Source: Clostridia bacterium (GTDB taxonomy: Bacteria > Bacillota_A > Clostridia > Christensenellales > Aristaeellaceae). Taken from it: DNA of 64,000 nucleotides. The DNA lies in the NCBI GenBank assembly GCA_017517815.1, contig JAFWYA010000073.1:1-64000 (forward strand). The letters run 5' to 3'. Under the pieces are notes generated by a model. It ran no database searches. It was not told where the DNA came from and was given only the letters and a program-made list of their open reading frames with translations. Made by a program: the position numbers and the translations under genes. This document shows, piece by piece, positions 34,799 to 41,742 of the stretch. Every line of letters begins with the position of its first letter. Positions within the stretch are counted from its first letter, which is position 1.

Positions 34799-36662
34799 CA
34801 AGATGAGAAAACAAATCGAGCATACCCTGAATGCTGAGCTATCAGGGCTTTCGACTTCTTCTCTCCAGCGTGATCGTCTGTATCGAAATGCAATAGGAGG
34901 AGAAAGAATGAATAAAAAACATAATGCCACTTTCCGCCCTGCTCGCAAAATTGCTATTCTGCTGGCGGTCATGATGGCGATGACTTGTGTTGCTTTTGCT
35001 GCATTCTATCCCCAGATCGCTGAGATCTTTGGCCGCCGTTACGGTGAGGATACGCAGACATGGCTGGAACATGGTGACATTGCTCTGCCTGCTGATTCCG
35101 TTCAGGTGGACGGCGTTACCTTTACGCTGGAAGAAGTAGCATATCGTAACCACGGTCTGTATGGCTTGGTTACCATTACTCCCGGCGACGGCATTGTGCT
35201 GCTTGGTGAAGATTTCGAACTCAGCGATGCTTACGGTTATGCCGTGCATTACGGCGATAAAGCGCCGGAGGGAACCATCTCTATTCAGGAGAAAGCTGCC
35301 CAGAATGGCAGTACCATTAAGCATGTGGGGTTCAATCTTGACAAGATCGGCGTGAATAATGGCGCTCTGCTGGAACCCGATGGTTGGGGACTCGGTGAGT
35401 ATCCTCAGCGCGATGGCAGCATTCAGCTTCTGTTTGAAGTTGAGGATGGTATTGCGATCTCCGAAGGTGACACCTATACCATTCAGATGACGGCCACTGT
35501 GTGTGCTGTTTCGCCTGATGGTGTCGTAGATTACGAGAATCTCATCAATCAGGTGTGGACGGTAAAAATCAAGCCTGAACCTTTTGCCGAGGTCGTTAGC
35601 ACGCCTGCTGATGCTGCAGAAGCGCCTGCAACTGTTGCACCGTCCGTGGGCAATACCACAGCAGAAATGCAGATCATTGTTCCTGACGAGTATACTGCTA
35701 ACGGTACTTTGCCGGTCTACAAGGCTACCGAACGTGACTTCAGCCAGGGTATAGATAACAACTGGTTCAACCAGAGCGGTGTGGCAAAGGAAGTGCTTGA
35801 CACTCGCCACATTGGCGGTATGGTCGATTTCAATGATGGCGGTCATCTGGACTGGGGCAGCTATTATCTCTACTATAACACTTACGATGGCACCTATGAA
35901 GCAGTAAGTGAACTGGCTGATGGTGGCACTTTCACCGAAACCCTGCCCAAACACGCATTGGCTTCCGATATCAGCAGCATTGCCGGCTGGATGGTCATGG
36001 GCTTTCCCGGAACAGGTGAGGTGTATACGCTTGAAGACACGCAGCTGAGTACCATCAGCCTGGATGAAGCCAAGACGCAGGCAGAAGCTCTGATGGCGAA
36101 GCTGGGCATGACCGGCTACACCTGCACCACTGCGCTGGATATGGGTGTGGATCGAATTCATCACATGGGCGCACTGTGGAATGACGCCATTGACAGCGGG
36201 GCCATGTGTACCAACGCCTTCCGCTATGACTATTCCACCGCCACGACTGCTGATGAAGGTTACTACCTCCGTTATCACAAGTTCGGTACCGATGGCGATA
36301 TGGCCGGTCAGTTCGAGGCTGTGTTCTATGTCACCGCAGATGGCATCAAGAGTATCAACCTCCGTGACGCCTATGAGCAGGGTGACGTGATCCACACGCC
36401 CGCCAAGCTGGTGGATGCAAAGACCGTGGCGGCGGCTCTGCCCGGTGAAATGGCTGATTCCCGCTATCCCGAAGAACTGAAGCAGATCACCCGTGCCACT
36501 CTCACCTGGATGCCTGTCCGTGCCAACAAAGGCGACGGCATGGTGATGACTCCGGTTTGGGTGCTCAGCTACCTGACCGATGAAGGCGAGCAGCAGGGCT
36601 ACGAGTGCTGGGCAGTGTTCGATGCAATCGACGGAAAACTGATCGATGCTATCTTCAACTGA
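34791..36662 (+). CDS. Large membrane anti-sigma-like protein D
   Basis: This is a 623-residue protein. Residues 1-50 are cytoplasmic, 51-71 a membrane helix (KIAILLAVMMAMTCVAFAAF), 72-270 a beta-rich outer domain, 270-300 an Ala/Pro-rich linker, and the remainder a second outer domain. A perfect AGGAGG site stands 7 bases before an in-frame ATG at 34908 (Met40), just ahead of the membrane helix, so a shorter form lacking the sigma-binding segment may also be made. It is probably the sensor/anti-sigma of sigma D. The C-terminal domain (HALASDISSIAGW..., PVWVLSYLTDEG) resembles large secreted proteins of unknown function in Clostridia. Confidence 0.72.
   Translation: MDNKMRKQIEHTLNAELSGLSTSSLQRDRLYRNAIGGERMNKKHNATFRPARKIAILLAVMMAMTCVAFAAFYPQIAEIFGRRYGEDTQTWLEHGDIALPADSVQVDGVTFTLEEVAYRNHGLYGLVTITPGDGIVLLGEDFELSDAYGYAVHYGDKAPEGTISIQEKAAQNGSTIKHVGFNLDKIGVNNGALLEPDGWGLGEYPQRDGSIQLLFEVEDGIAISEGDTYTIQMTATVCAVSPDGVVDYENLINQVWTVKIKPEPFAEVVSTPADAAEAPATVAPSVGNTTAEMQIIVPDEYTANGTLPVYKATERDFSQGIDNNWFNQSGVAKEVLDTRHIGGMVDFNDGGHLDWGSYYLYYNTYDGTYEAVSELADGGTFTETLPKHALASDISSIAGWMVMGFPGTGEVYTLEDTQLSTISLDEAKTQAEALMAKLGMTGYTCTTALDMGVDRIHHMGALWNDAIDSGAMCTNAFRYDYSTATTADEGYYLRYHKFGTDGDMAGQFEAVFYVTADGIKSINLRDAYEQGDVIHTPAKLVDAKTVAAALPGEMADSRYPEELKQITRATLTWMPVRANKGDGMVMTPVWVLSYLTDEGEQQGYECWAVFDAIDGKLIDAIFN
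34895..34910 (+). promoter_or_regulatory. Internal ribosome site and start in anti-sigma D
   Basis: AGGAGG (34895-34900), 7-base spacer, in-frame ATG 34908. It would start a form with only the membrane helix and outer domains. Confidence 0.55.
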
Positions 36663-36690
36663 TCCCATTACTGCTCTATAAAAGCAAACC

Positions 36691-36718
36691 TCGCCCCGTC
36701 GCTCGTCGGCGGGGCTTT
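36691..36718 (+). terminator. GC-rich hairpin after anti-sigma D
   Basis: A GCCCCG (36693-36698) / CGGGGC (36710-36715) stem with inner GTCG/CGAC-type pairing, then TTT. Moderately strong terminator. Confidence 0.55.
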
Positions 36719-36860
36719 ACCCTTTGATTGCTATCCTTATGCGTTCTATAATCAAAAACAACTTTCTTCCTGAAAACCCAATGCCCTTCTAATGTTTCTG
36801 ATGATAGCCTTGTTGATGATGCTATCATGGGATGGGTTCCAAATAAAGAGGTGTATATAT

Positions 36861-37085
36861 TTGAACATGCCAATGACATATATGGAACAGAAGTTTTGTC
36901 ACTGCCTGACCGACCATATGCTGCAACACCATTTCCATGATCGGGAAGAAATGGCGTCAGAGCTTAATCTCAAGTCAACTGAAATGGACGAAATGCACCC
37001 TTCCGATCTGGCTGCACGGATTTTCAAATACTGTGCCGTCAATCGCATTTCCCTGGATAGTGTCATCATGCAAATGGCCAAGTAA
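36861..37085 (+). CDS. HTH-like mini-protein, copy 2
   Basis: This is a 74-residue protein. I chose TTG 36861 because GAGGTG lies 6 bases upstream and the equivalent TTG in copy 3 gives the same length; ATG 36867 is the alternative. It shares MEQKFCHCLTDHMLQHHFHD and the conserved C-terminal half with copy 3. See copy 1 for the fold. It stands alone between the sigma D and sigma E operons, with about 200 bases of non-coding DNA before it, and is followed by a 19-bp perfect hairpin. Confidence 0.65.
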   Translation: MNMPMTYMEQKFCHCLTDHMLQHHFHDREEMASELNLKSTEMDEMHPSDLAARIFKYCAVNRISLDSVIMQMAK

Positions 37086-37089
37086 CCCA

Positions 37090-37140
37090 TATAGACCAGC
37101 AAGCCTCCCGCATTATCTGCAGGAGGCTTGCTGGTCTATA
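37090..37140 (+). terminator. Long perfect hairpin after HTH mini-protein copy 2
   Basis: A 19-bp perfect inverted repeat (37090-37108 with 37122-37140), without a T-run. It contains the AGCAAGCCTCC core seen in the hairpins of the other copies. Confidence 0.7.
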
Positions 37141-37219
37141 CGTGACATACCACACAAAAAGAGATACAATTCTTTTGCAATCTTTTTTTGAAAATATCGA
37201 CATGAGAGCCATCCTGTCT

Positions 37220-37224
37220 CGTCT
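37220..37224 (+). promoter_or_regulatory. CGTCT motif before sigma E gene
   Basis: CGTCT lies 26 bases before ATG 37251; a CGAC is 18 bases upstream. Candidate ECF promoter element shared with sigma C and D. Confidence 0.5.
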
Positions 37225-37250
37225 ACATAATCGAAGGAGGTGAGCAACGA

Positions 37251-37784
37251 ATGGAAGTTGTCAAGGATCCGGGCAACAACCGTGACCAGGTACTGGTTCA
37301 GATGGTGAATCAATATCAGGGATTGCTGCTCCGCATGTGTTATATCTACCTACGGGATATGGAACTGGCGAAAGACGCCACGCAGGATACCTTCCTCAAG
37401 GCATACAGGTCGCTGAACTCGTTCCGTGGAGAATGCAGCGAGAAAACCTGGCTGATCCAGATCGCTATGAACACTTGCCGGGACATGCAGCGTTCCGCCT
37501 GGTTCCGTCACAATGACCGGCGTATTACGCCGGAAGACTTACCGCAAGCCATTCGTCTGCCGGATGACAATGATGATCTTGATGTAATGTGCGATGTAAT
37601 GGAACTTCCGCCCAAGCTCAAAGAGGTCGTCATGCTGTATTACTGGCAAAACATGAATGTGAATGAGATCGCCCATACACTGGGCATCACTCATTCTACT
37701 GTATCAACCCGACTAAAGCGCGCCAGAGAAAAACTCTATGACGTGCTGGAGAGGAGGTTAGGTTATGGAAGATCTCAAAGCTAA
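37251..37784 (+). CDS. ECF RNA polymerase sigma factor E
   Basis: This is a 177-residue ECF sigma factor with GAAGGAGGTG site. Region 2 (about residues 20-88) has YIYLRDMELAKDATQDTFLKAY and TWLIQIAMNTCRDMQR; region 4 (about 115-168) has LPPKLKEVVMLYYWQNMNVNEIAHTL and THSTVSTRLKRAREKL. The next gene starts 20 bases before its stop, so both are co-translated. This is the last sigma module of the element, close to the integrase end. Confidence 0.92.
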   Translation: MEVVKDPGNNRDQVLVQMVNQYQGLLLRMCYIYLRDMELAKDATQDTFLKAYRSLNSFRGECSEKTWLIQIAMNTCRDMQRSAWFRHNDRRITPEDLPQAIRLPDDNDDLDVMCDVMELPPKLKEVVMLYYWQNMNVNEIAHTLGITHSTVSTRLKRAREKLYDVLERRLGYGRSQS

Positions 37785-38778
37785 GCAGTTTGTTCACCGT
37801 GTAATCGATAACTCTCTTTCCGGCATTCAGGATGATCCCTGGATGGCGCAGCGGATTCTTGCCAATGCGAAAGGAGAAGAACCAGTGGTAAAGAAAATAT
37901 CGACATCCATGATTCTTGTAATCGTTTTACTCTGCCTCGCGACTACTGCGATTGCGGCAGGCATTATCTACAATCAGGATTGGTGGTGGAACAATCGAAA
38001 CAGTTTTGAAAAGAACGATAAACCTGAATTATATGAAGCTGTCATGGCAAACATGGTGGAAAACCCCACGCAGACGCAGTGTGAAGACAATCAGGTTCAA
38101 ATAATCATTCAAGATGTTTCGTGGGCACCGGAAGCTGATATCATGACCATTTCTTTCAAGGCCACGCCGAAGAAGCCCGATCAGGATGAGCTTCACAGTA
38201 TGTGGGCATTGGATACTGATGGAAGCTATATCGGCGAAGGAGGTTCTGTTACAGTTACCGACGACAGCGAAGACCGGGCAGTGCACTGGCTTTGGCGGAC
38301 GGATATTGGGCTGGATGGATCTGGAGGGTATGGACATATCCCCGGCTATGGTCCGGTGTCCGCTATGATGGATGACAGCAGTAAAAATCTACTTATGCTG
38401 GATTATACAGGAACAAACATCATCGATTCTACTGAAATCGAAAATGCTGTAGATATATTTCCCTTGGAAAGCTGTATGGATATGTTCAGAACTGCTGCCG
38501 GTGATGTTTACTTTGTTGGACAATTCGATCTAAGCTGGCTCAGAGATGAATACGATCAGGAAATGCAAAAACGTGCCGAAGAAACTCCTGATATGAAAGA
38601 GTATTATGAGCAGAGAATTGCTATAGCCCAAGCTGCACGGGATCGTATCGATAAAGAAGGAATCGCCTGTATCTTGACCTATAGAGTTGTAGAATATACA
38701 GAAGGAATGAATGACATGGATCTGTACACAAATGGAGGAGGAAGGTCTGTTCAGTTCGTCATTCTCCCCAAACAGTAA
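37765..38778 (+). CDS. Membrane anti-sigma-like protein E
   Basis: This is a 337-residue protein with AGGAGG site inside sigma E. Residues 1-45 are cytoplasmic, 46-66 a membrane helix (STSMILVIVLLCLATTAIAAG), and the rest an outer domain with helices near 270-300. AAAGGAG (37870-37876) stands 8 bases before an in-frame GTG at 37885 (residue 41), just before the helix, as in proteins D and 56161. It has the same layout as the other DUF4179-type proteins but its outer domain is not closely related to A or B. It is probably the sensor of sigma E. Confidence 0.74.
   Translation: MEDLKAKQFVHRVIDNSLSGIQDDPWMAQRILANAKGEEPVVKKISTSMILVIVLLCLATTAIAAGIIYNQDWWWNNRNSFEKNDKPELYEAVMANMVENPTQTQCEDNQVQIIIQDVSWAPEADIMTISFKATPKKPDQDELHSMWALDTDGSYIGEGGSVTVTDDSEDRAVHWLWRTDIGLDGSGGYGHIPGYGPVSAMMDDSSKNLLMLDYTGTNIIDSTEIENAVDIFPLESCMDMFRTAAGDVYFVGQFDLSWLRDEYDQEMQKRAEETPDMKEYYEQRIAIAQAARDRIDKEGIACILTYRVVEYTEGMNDMDLYTNGGGRSVQFVILPKQ
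37870..37887 (+). promoter_or_regulatory. Internal ribosome site and start in anti-sigma E
   Basis: AAAGGAG (37870-37876), 8-base spacer, in-frame GTG 37885, placed between the cytoplasmic segment and the membrane helix. Confidence 0.45.
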
Positions 38779-38782
38779 TTAA

Positions 38783-39003
38783 GTGCCGAAGTATCTTGCG
38801 TTTCTTGACTATAATCTGATGGGCTTTGAGATCAGTGTGTGGTATAAGGCAAATGATTTCTCTGCAGCGGTCACGGATCCGTTAATGTGATCTATCATGT
38901 TGAAAGTCTTGACCAGCCAGTTAAAGCGTTCACTGTGACAATCAATGCAGTTATCGGGGAAGTGCACAACACTTATACTACTGGAACAATCACTGAACAG
39001 TAG
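38783..39003 (+). pseudogene. Frameshifted fragment of a secreted-type protein
   Basis: From 38783 a frame reads about 36 residues (LMGFEISVWYKANDFSAAVTDP...) and stops; from 38884 another frame reads VIYHVESLDQPVKAFTVTIN..., about 39 residues, ending at TAG 39001. Joined by a frameshift near 38880 they give one continuous beta-strand-rich C-terminal domain. It is likely what remains of an outer domain of another anti-sigma-like or secreted protein. It directly follows anti-sigma E and precedes HTH mini-protein copy 3. Confidence 0.5.
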
Positions 39004-39024
39004 GTATCGGGCAGGTGAAAACCT

Positions 39025-39249
39025 TTGGATATATCAATGCCGTACATGGAGCAAAAGTTCTGCTCTTGCCTGACAGACCACATGCTCCAGCACCATTTCC
39101 ATGATCGGCAGGAGTTGGCCTCAGCGCTTGATCTCCAGCCAACTGAAATGGACGAAATGCACCCTTCCGATCTGGCGGCGCGGATTTTCAAATACTGCGC
39201 AGTCCATCGAATTTCCTTGGATAGTGTCATCATGCAGATGGCGAAGTAA
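39025..39249 (+). CDS. HTH-like mini-protein, copy 3
   Basis: This is a 74-residue protein starting at TTG after GCAGGTG (about 7 bases). It is nearly identical to copy 2 from MEQKFC onward and shares the C-terminal 35 residues with copy 1. The ATGGACGAAATGCACCC core and the following bases are conserved at DNA level, pointing to recent duplication. It is followed by a terminator hairpin with the same AGC(A/G)AGCCTCC core. The likely fold and role are as for copy 1. Three copies kept intact while others decayed suggests selection for at least some of them. Confidence 0.65.
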   Translation: MDISMPYMEQKFCSCLTDHMLQHHFHDRQELASALDLQPTEMDEMHPSDLAARIFKYCAVHRISLDSVIMQMAK

Positions 39250-39261
39250 ACCCCATAGACC

Positions 39262-39299
39262 AGCGAGCCTCCCGCATTCCTGCAGGAGGCTCGCTTTTA
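39262..39299 (+). terminator. Hairpin terminator after HTH mini-protein copy 3
   Basis: Perfect 11-bp stem AGCGAGCCTCC (39262-39272) / GGAGGCTCGCT (39285-39295) with TTTAT tail. It may also separate the convergent small gene at 39297. Confidence 0.8.
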
Positions 39300-39524
39300 T
39301 TCGTTTATCAGGCTTTCCAGCACCATCACTTCGTGCTGGAGTATTTCAAGATAGTTCATGGCTTCCTGCATGTTCTGCAGCTTCGTCGGCATGGCACTCA
39401 AAATCATATCAGGCGTCTGTGCTGCCAGCGCACGGATTCCAGCCTGATGCTCAGCTACTTTCGTTTCTTGCTTTCGCACTTTGTCGTGCGCAGCCGCCAA
39501 CCGCTTCTCAATCTTTTCCTTCAT
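39297..39524 (-). CDS. Small coiled-coil protein, function unknown
   Basis: This is a 75-residue protein on the minus strand with AAAGGAA about 10 bases before ATG. Residues 1-30 are highly charged and helical (KEKIEKRLAAAHDKVRKQET) and the rest is also helical with heptad-like leucines. No signal or membrane segment. It lies 85 bases after the other minus-strand small gene and may share its transcript. I do not recognise the family; a small accessory protein of the element is the simplest reading. Confidence 0.55.
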   Translation of the reverse strand: MKEKIEKRLAAAHDKVRKQETKVAEHQAGIRALAAQTPDMILSAMPTKLQNMQEAMNYLEILQHEVMVLESLINE

Positions 39525-39609
39525 GCGTCAACCGTTCCTTTCGTCGTGGATTGCTTGCACGACACAGACTACGGTTTATTCTCTCACAATGCAAAGCAGC
39601 TATGCAAGC

Positions 39610-39873
39610 TTATCGCGGTAATCCCAACTCTTTGCGAAGTATACCATGCATGATTTCCTCTTCGATTTGATGCAGGTTGTCTCCGGTCAGTTCCTTTCCT
39701 TGGAGCTGCAGAAGCCTTGCTGCAGCAGTATCAATCAGAACCATATCCAGGACGCTGCTATCCCTTTGCAGTTCCTGTGTGATGACGTCCATGAGTTCAT
39801 CATCGGTCCATTCTACAGACACATCCGTCAGCTGCTTCATCAAGTCCTGGCGGTCAATTTCATTCTTGTCCAT
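39610..39873 (-). CDS. Small acidic protein, function unknown
   Basis: This is an 87-residue acidic, helical protein with a GGGAGG site before ATG 39873 and an extended -10 promoter at 39919-39924. Residues 20-60 (EWTDDELMDVITQELQRD, VLIDTAAARLLQLQGKEL) form amphipathic helices. No DNA-binding or membrane motif is evident. It is divergent from the XRE repressor gene and so may be controlled by the same intergenic region. Function unknown. Confidence 0.55.
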   Translation of the reverse strand: MDKNEIDRQDLMKQLTDVSVEWTDDELMDVITQELQRDSSVLDMVLIDTAAARLLQLQGKELTGDNLHQIEEEIMHGILRKELGLPR

Positions 39874-39918
39874 TTACAGACCTCCCAGAGCCATTTTTAC
39901 CCGTATATGTGCAACTTT

Positions 39919-39927
39919 ATTATAGCA
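39919..39927 (-). promoter_or_regulatory. Extended -10 promoter of the minus-strand small genes
   Basis: Minus strand TGCTATAAT (TATAAT at 39924-39919 with TG one base before). No good -35 is seen, as expected for an extended -10 promoter. Confidence 0.6.
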
Positions 39928-39979
39928 CAATTACACGCTGTTGTGCAGATATGGACTGTGACGTTTCTTCAAGAAAATG

Positions 39980-40020
39980 CTCAAACCTAATAAAATATAG
40001 ATTGCATGATTAGGTTTGAG
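39980..40020 (+). promoter_or_regulatory. Palindromic operator before the XRE repressor
   Basis: A perfect 12-bp inverted repeat CTCAAACCTAAT (39980-39991) / ATTAGGTTTGAG (40009-40020) with 17 bases between, overlapping the AT-rich promoter region and ending 9 bases before the start of the XRE gene. Very likely its autoregulatory site. Confidence 0.7.
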
Positions 40021-40028
40021 GTGATGAT

Positions 40029-40379
40029 ATGCCTGTCAACAGTAAAGCGATTGGTCGCAACATCCGCAACGCGCGCAAAGCCCAGGGTATGACCCAGGAA
40101 AAGCTGGCAGAGTGCATGGGCGTATCCTCTGCCTACATAGGCAAACTGGAACGTGGTGAGAGAACTGCCAACCTCGACAACCTGTCTGAGCTGGCGAAGA
40201 TCCTGACCGTGCCGATTGAATCACTTGTTCAGGGCAGTGTTCCAATCAAAAATGATGAGCAACTTCCAAACGATTTTCTGGACGCTGTTCGGGAGATTAC
40301 AAAAGGATGCTCAAAACATACATTGCAGACCATGCTGGATGTTCTGATCACCATGGCCCGCCATGACAAAGAAAACTAA
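40029..40379 (+). CDS. XRE-family transcriptional repressor
   Basis: This is a 116-residue protein with TGAGGTGATG before ATG 40029. Residues 7-62 are a classical XRE/Cro HTH (IGRNIRNARKAQGMTQEKLAECMGVSSAYIGKLERGERTANLDNLSELAKIL). The C-terminal 50 residues are helical and likely for dimerisation. A perfect palindrome covers its promoter, so it probably represses itself. Its position near xis-int suggests it controls excision or transfer of the element. It ends at a terminator. Confidence 0.92.
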   Translation: MPVNSKAIGRNIRNARKAQGMTQEKLAECMGVSSAYIGKLERGERTANLDNLSELAKILTVPIESLVQGSVPIKNDEQLPNDFLDAVREITKGCSKHTLQTMLDVLITMARHDKEN

Positions 40380-40404
40380 GCTGCTCCCTGGGAGCGGCTT
40401 TTTT
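40379..40404 (+). terminator. Terminator after the XRE gene
   Basis: Stem AGCTGCTCC / GGAGCGGCT around 40379-40399 with a TTTTTT tail. Confidence 0.75.
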
Positions 40405-40493
40405 CGCATGTGGGTACGCAAAACTTGACGTATGTTCAGACCCGGCAATTCGATATAGAATATACATGACCCCAAGAGAACGGAGGCTGCACC

Positions 40494-41024
40494 ATGGACA
40501 ACGAGAAAGAATTAGTCCGCTTTATTCTTCAGTATTTGCTGGATAATCACTTTGAAAGCAAGTCTGACATGGCAAGACAGCTGGATATTCGTCATCGTAC
40601 CATGCAGCGCGTATTTGAACAGCTGCACAACGACAAAGCGAAAGGAAGCACGATTGTACTTGATCGCGCTCTGTTGTTCTGCGCCAAGCGAAAGATATCG
40701 GTAGATCAACTGTTCAGGGAATATCAGGACTTCCACCAGGGAGCCTTGCTGGAACCCATTCAGCAAGATAAAGACGTCGAAACAACACCGTCAGCCCATG
40801 ATCTTTGTCTGCCGGATTTCGGAAGTCTTTCCGAAGAAGTCAGGGAGTATTACGAGTACTATGTTCCGTACCTCCGAGTACTTTCCATGTTCTTTTGCGC
40901 ACGTTGTTCGCATCACTGTAACCCTTGGGAGGGGCTTGACTGGATGCATAGAGATTGCACCATAGCCAAGTTATCTCAAAATCTGTTTGATACGGCAAGC
41001 AAGAGTAAAACGGAAGCCGAGTGA
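40494..41024 (+). CDS. HTH-like regulator with C-terminal Cys/His cluster
   Basis: This is a 176-residue protein with GGAGG site. Residues 9-78 (LQYLLDNHFESKSDMARQL, then LDRALLFCAKRKISVDQLF) align by pattern with the whole of the 70-74 residue mini-proteins at 33793, 36861 and 39025: a helix ending in HF, a MAxxL HTH helix and a C-A-x-x-x-I-S-x-D segment. The C-terminal part has C135-x2-C138, H140, H141, C142, H152 and C155, a possible metal site. It is likely a DNA-binding regulator of the element; no family name is recalled. Confidence 0.65.
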   Translation: MDNEKELVRFILQYLLDNHFESKSDMARQLDIRHRTMQRVFEQLHNDKAKGSTIVLDRALLFCAKRKISVDQLFREYQDFHQGALLEPIQQDKDVETTPSAHDLCLPDFGSLSEEVREYYEYYVPYLRVLSMFFCARCSHHCNPWEGLDWMHRDCTIAKLSQNLFDTASKSKTEAE

Positions 41025-41429
41025 CAATTCACCCTTTGCCCGCTGCTTTTGCACAGCACTATGCTGAACCGATATCATATACGAATCTTGACAACTGAAT
41101 ACCAGCGAACAGGTACAGACCTCATGTTGTGGAAGCGACAAATGGAGCGGCGCGAAGACGGTGTTTCCAGAGCGATCAACGCAATCCATTGACCCCGCCG
41201 TGGCAGGCAGGGCGCGACGATCCGGCATGGGATAATGATACTTCCTCACGGCCCCGCGCTGACTGACGGGGAGTTCCTGCGGTATTCGCCTGTCCGGGGG
41301 ACGGCGGTATATGTGGGACTATGATATAGCTGCAGCCGGTTATAGCCTGTGCGCTGTCAGATTAAAAACAGAACAGCACACGGGGAGTCGCTGCCGCTTG
41401 CGAAACGAACCGTTTGCTATTCCGTATCC
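41025..41429. other. Structured non-coding region before xis-int
   Basis: About 400 bases without a credible gene. It is GC-rich in the middle with several short stems, for example CCCCG (41253-41257)/CGGGG (about 41268-41272) and GTCC...GGAC (about 41293-41302), and TTGACA at 41088-41093. It might encode a structured RNA or hold regulatory sites for the recombination genes. No known RNA class is recognised. Confidence 0.4.
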
Positions 41430-41458
41430 TTGAGTATTCTGCGTGCTATGTGTACAAT
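41430..41458 (+). promoter_or_regulatory. Promoter of the excisionase-integrase genes
   Basis: TTGAGT (41430-41435), 17-base spacer, TACAAT (41453-41458), 55 bases before the excisionase start. Confidence 0.75.
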
Positions 41459-41474
41459 CGTATTTGCATAGCAC
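41443..41474 (+). promoter_or_regulatory. Inverted repeat over the xis-int promoter
   Basis: GTGCTATG (41443-41450) and CATAGCAC (41467-41474) form a perfect 8-bp inverted repeat flanking the -10 element; probable operator. Confidence 0.55.
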
Positions 41475-41513
41475 AGCAACCATATGGATCAATCCATAAG
41501 AAAGGAGGCAACC

Positions 41514-41720
41514 ATGAAATCCCTAACTGCTACCTCTCAGGCAGACCCTTCTGTAGCGAAGACGTACCGGGTCGAAGACATCGCCAAGATTCTTGATATT
41601 GGCCGTTCTTCTGCCTATAACCTTGTGCGGGAAGGGCATTTCAAAACAGTGCGAATCGGAACGGCGATCCGCATCTCGCGGAAGTCCTTTGACGAGTGGT
41701 TGGAAAGTCAAGCAATCTAA
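41514..41720 (+). CDS. xis: Excisionase-type HTH protein
   Basis: This is a 68-residue protein. ATG 41514 is chosen from AAAGGAGG just upstream. Residues 16-65 form a MerR/excisionase-type winged HTH (YRVEDIAKILDIGRSSAYNLVREGHFKTVRIGTAIRISRKSFDEWL). These small proteins bend DNA at the element ends and steer the integrase toward excision. It lies 22 bases before the integrase gene and is transcribed with it from 41430-41458. Confidence 0.9.
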   Translation: MKSLTATSQADPSVAKTYRVEDIAKILDIGRSSAYNLVREGHFKTVRIGTAIRISRKSFDEWLESQAI

Positions 41721-41742
41721 CCACGCAGGAGGATGAATAAGT

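Noticed and set aside
41025..41429. CRISPR array or tracr-like RNA
   Set aside because: No regularly spaced repeats and no cas genes are present anywhere in the window.
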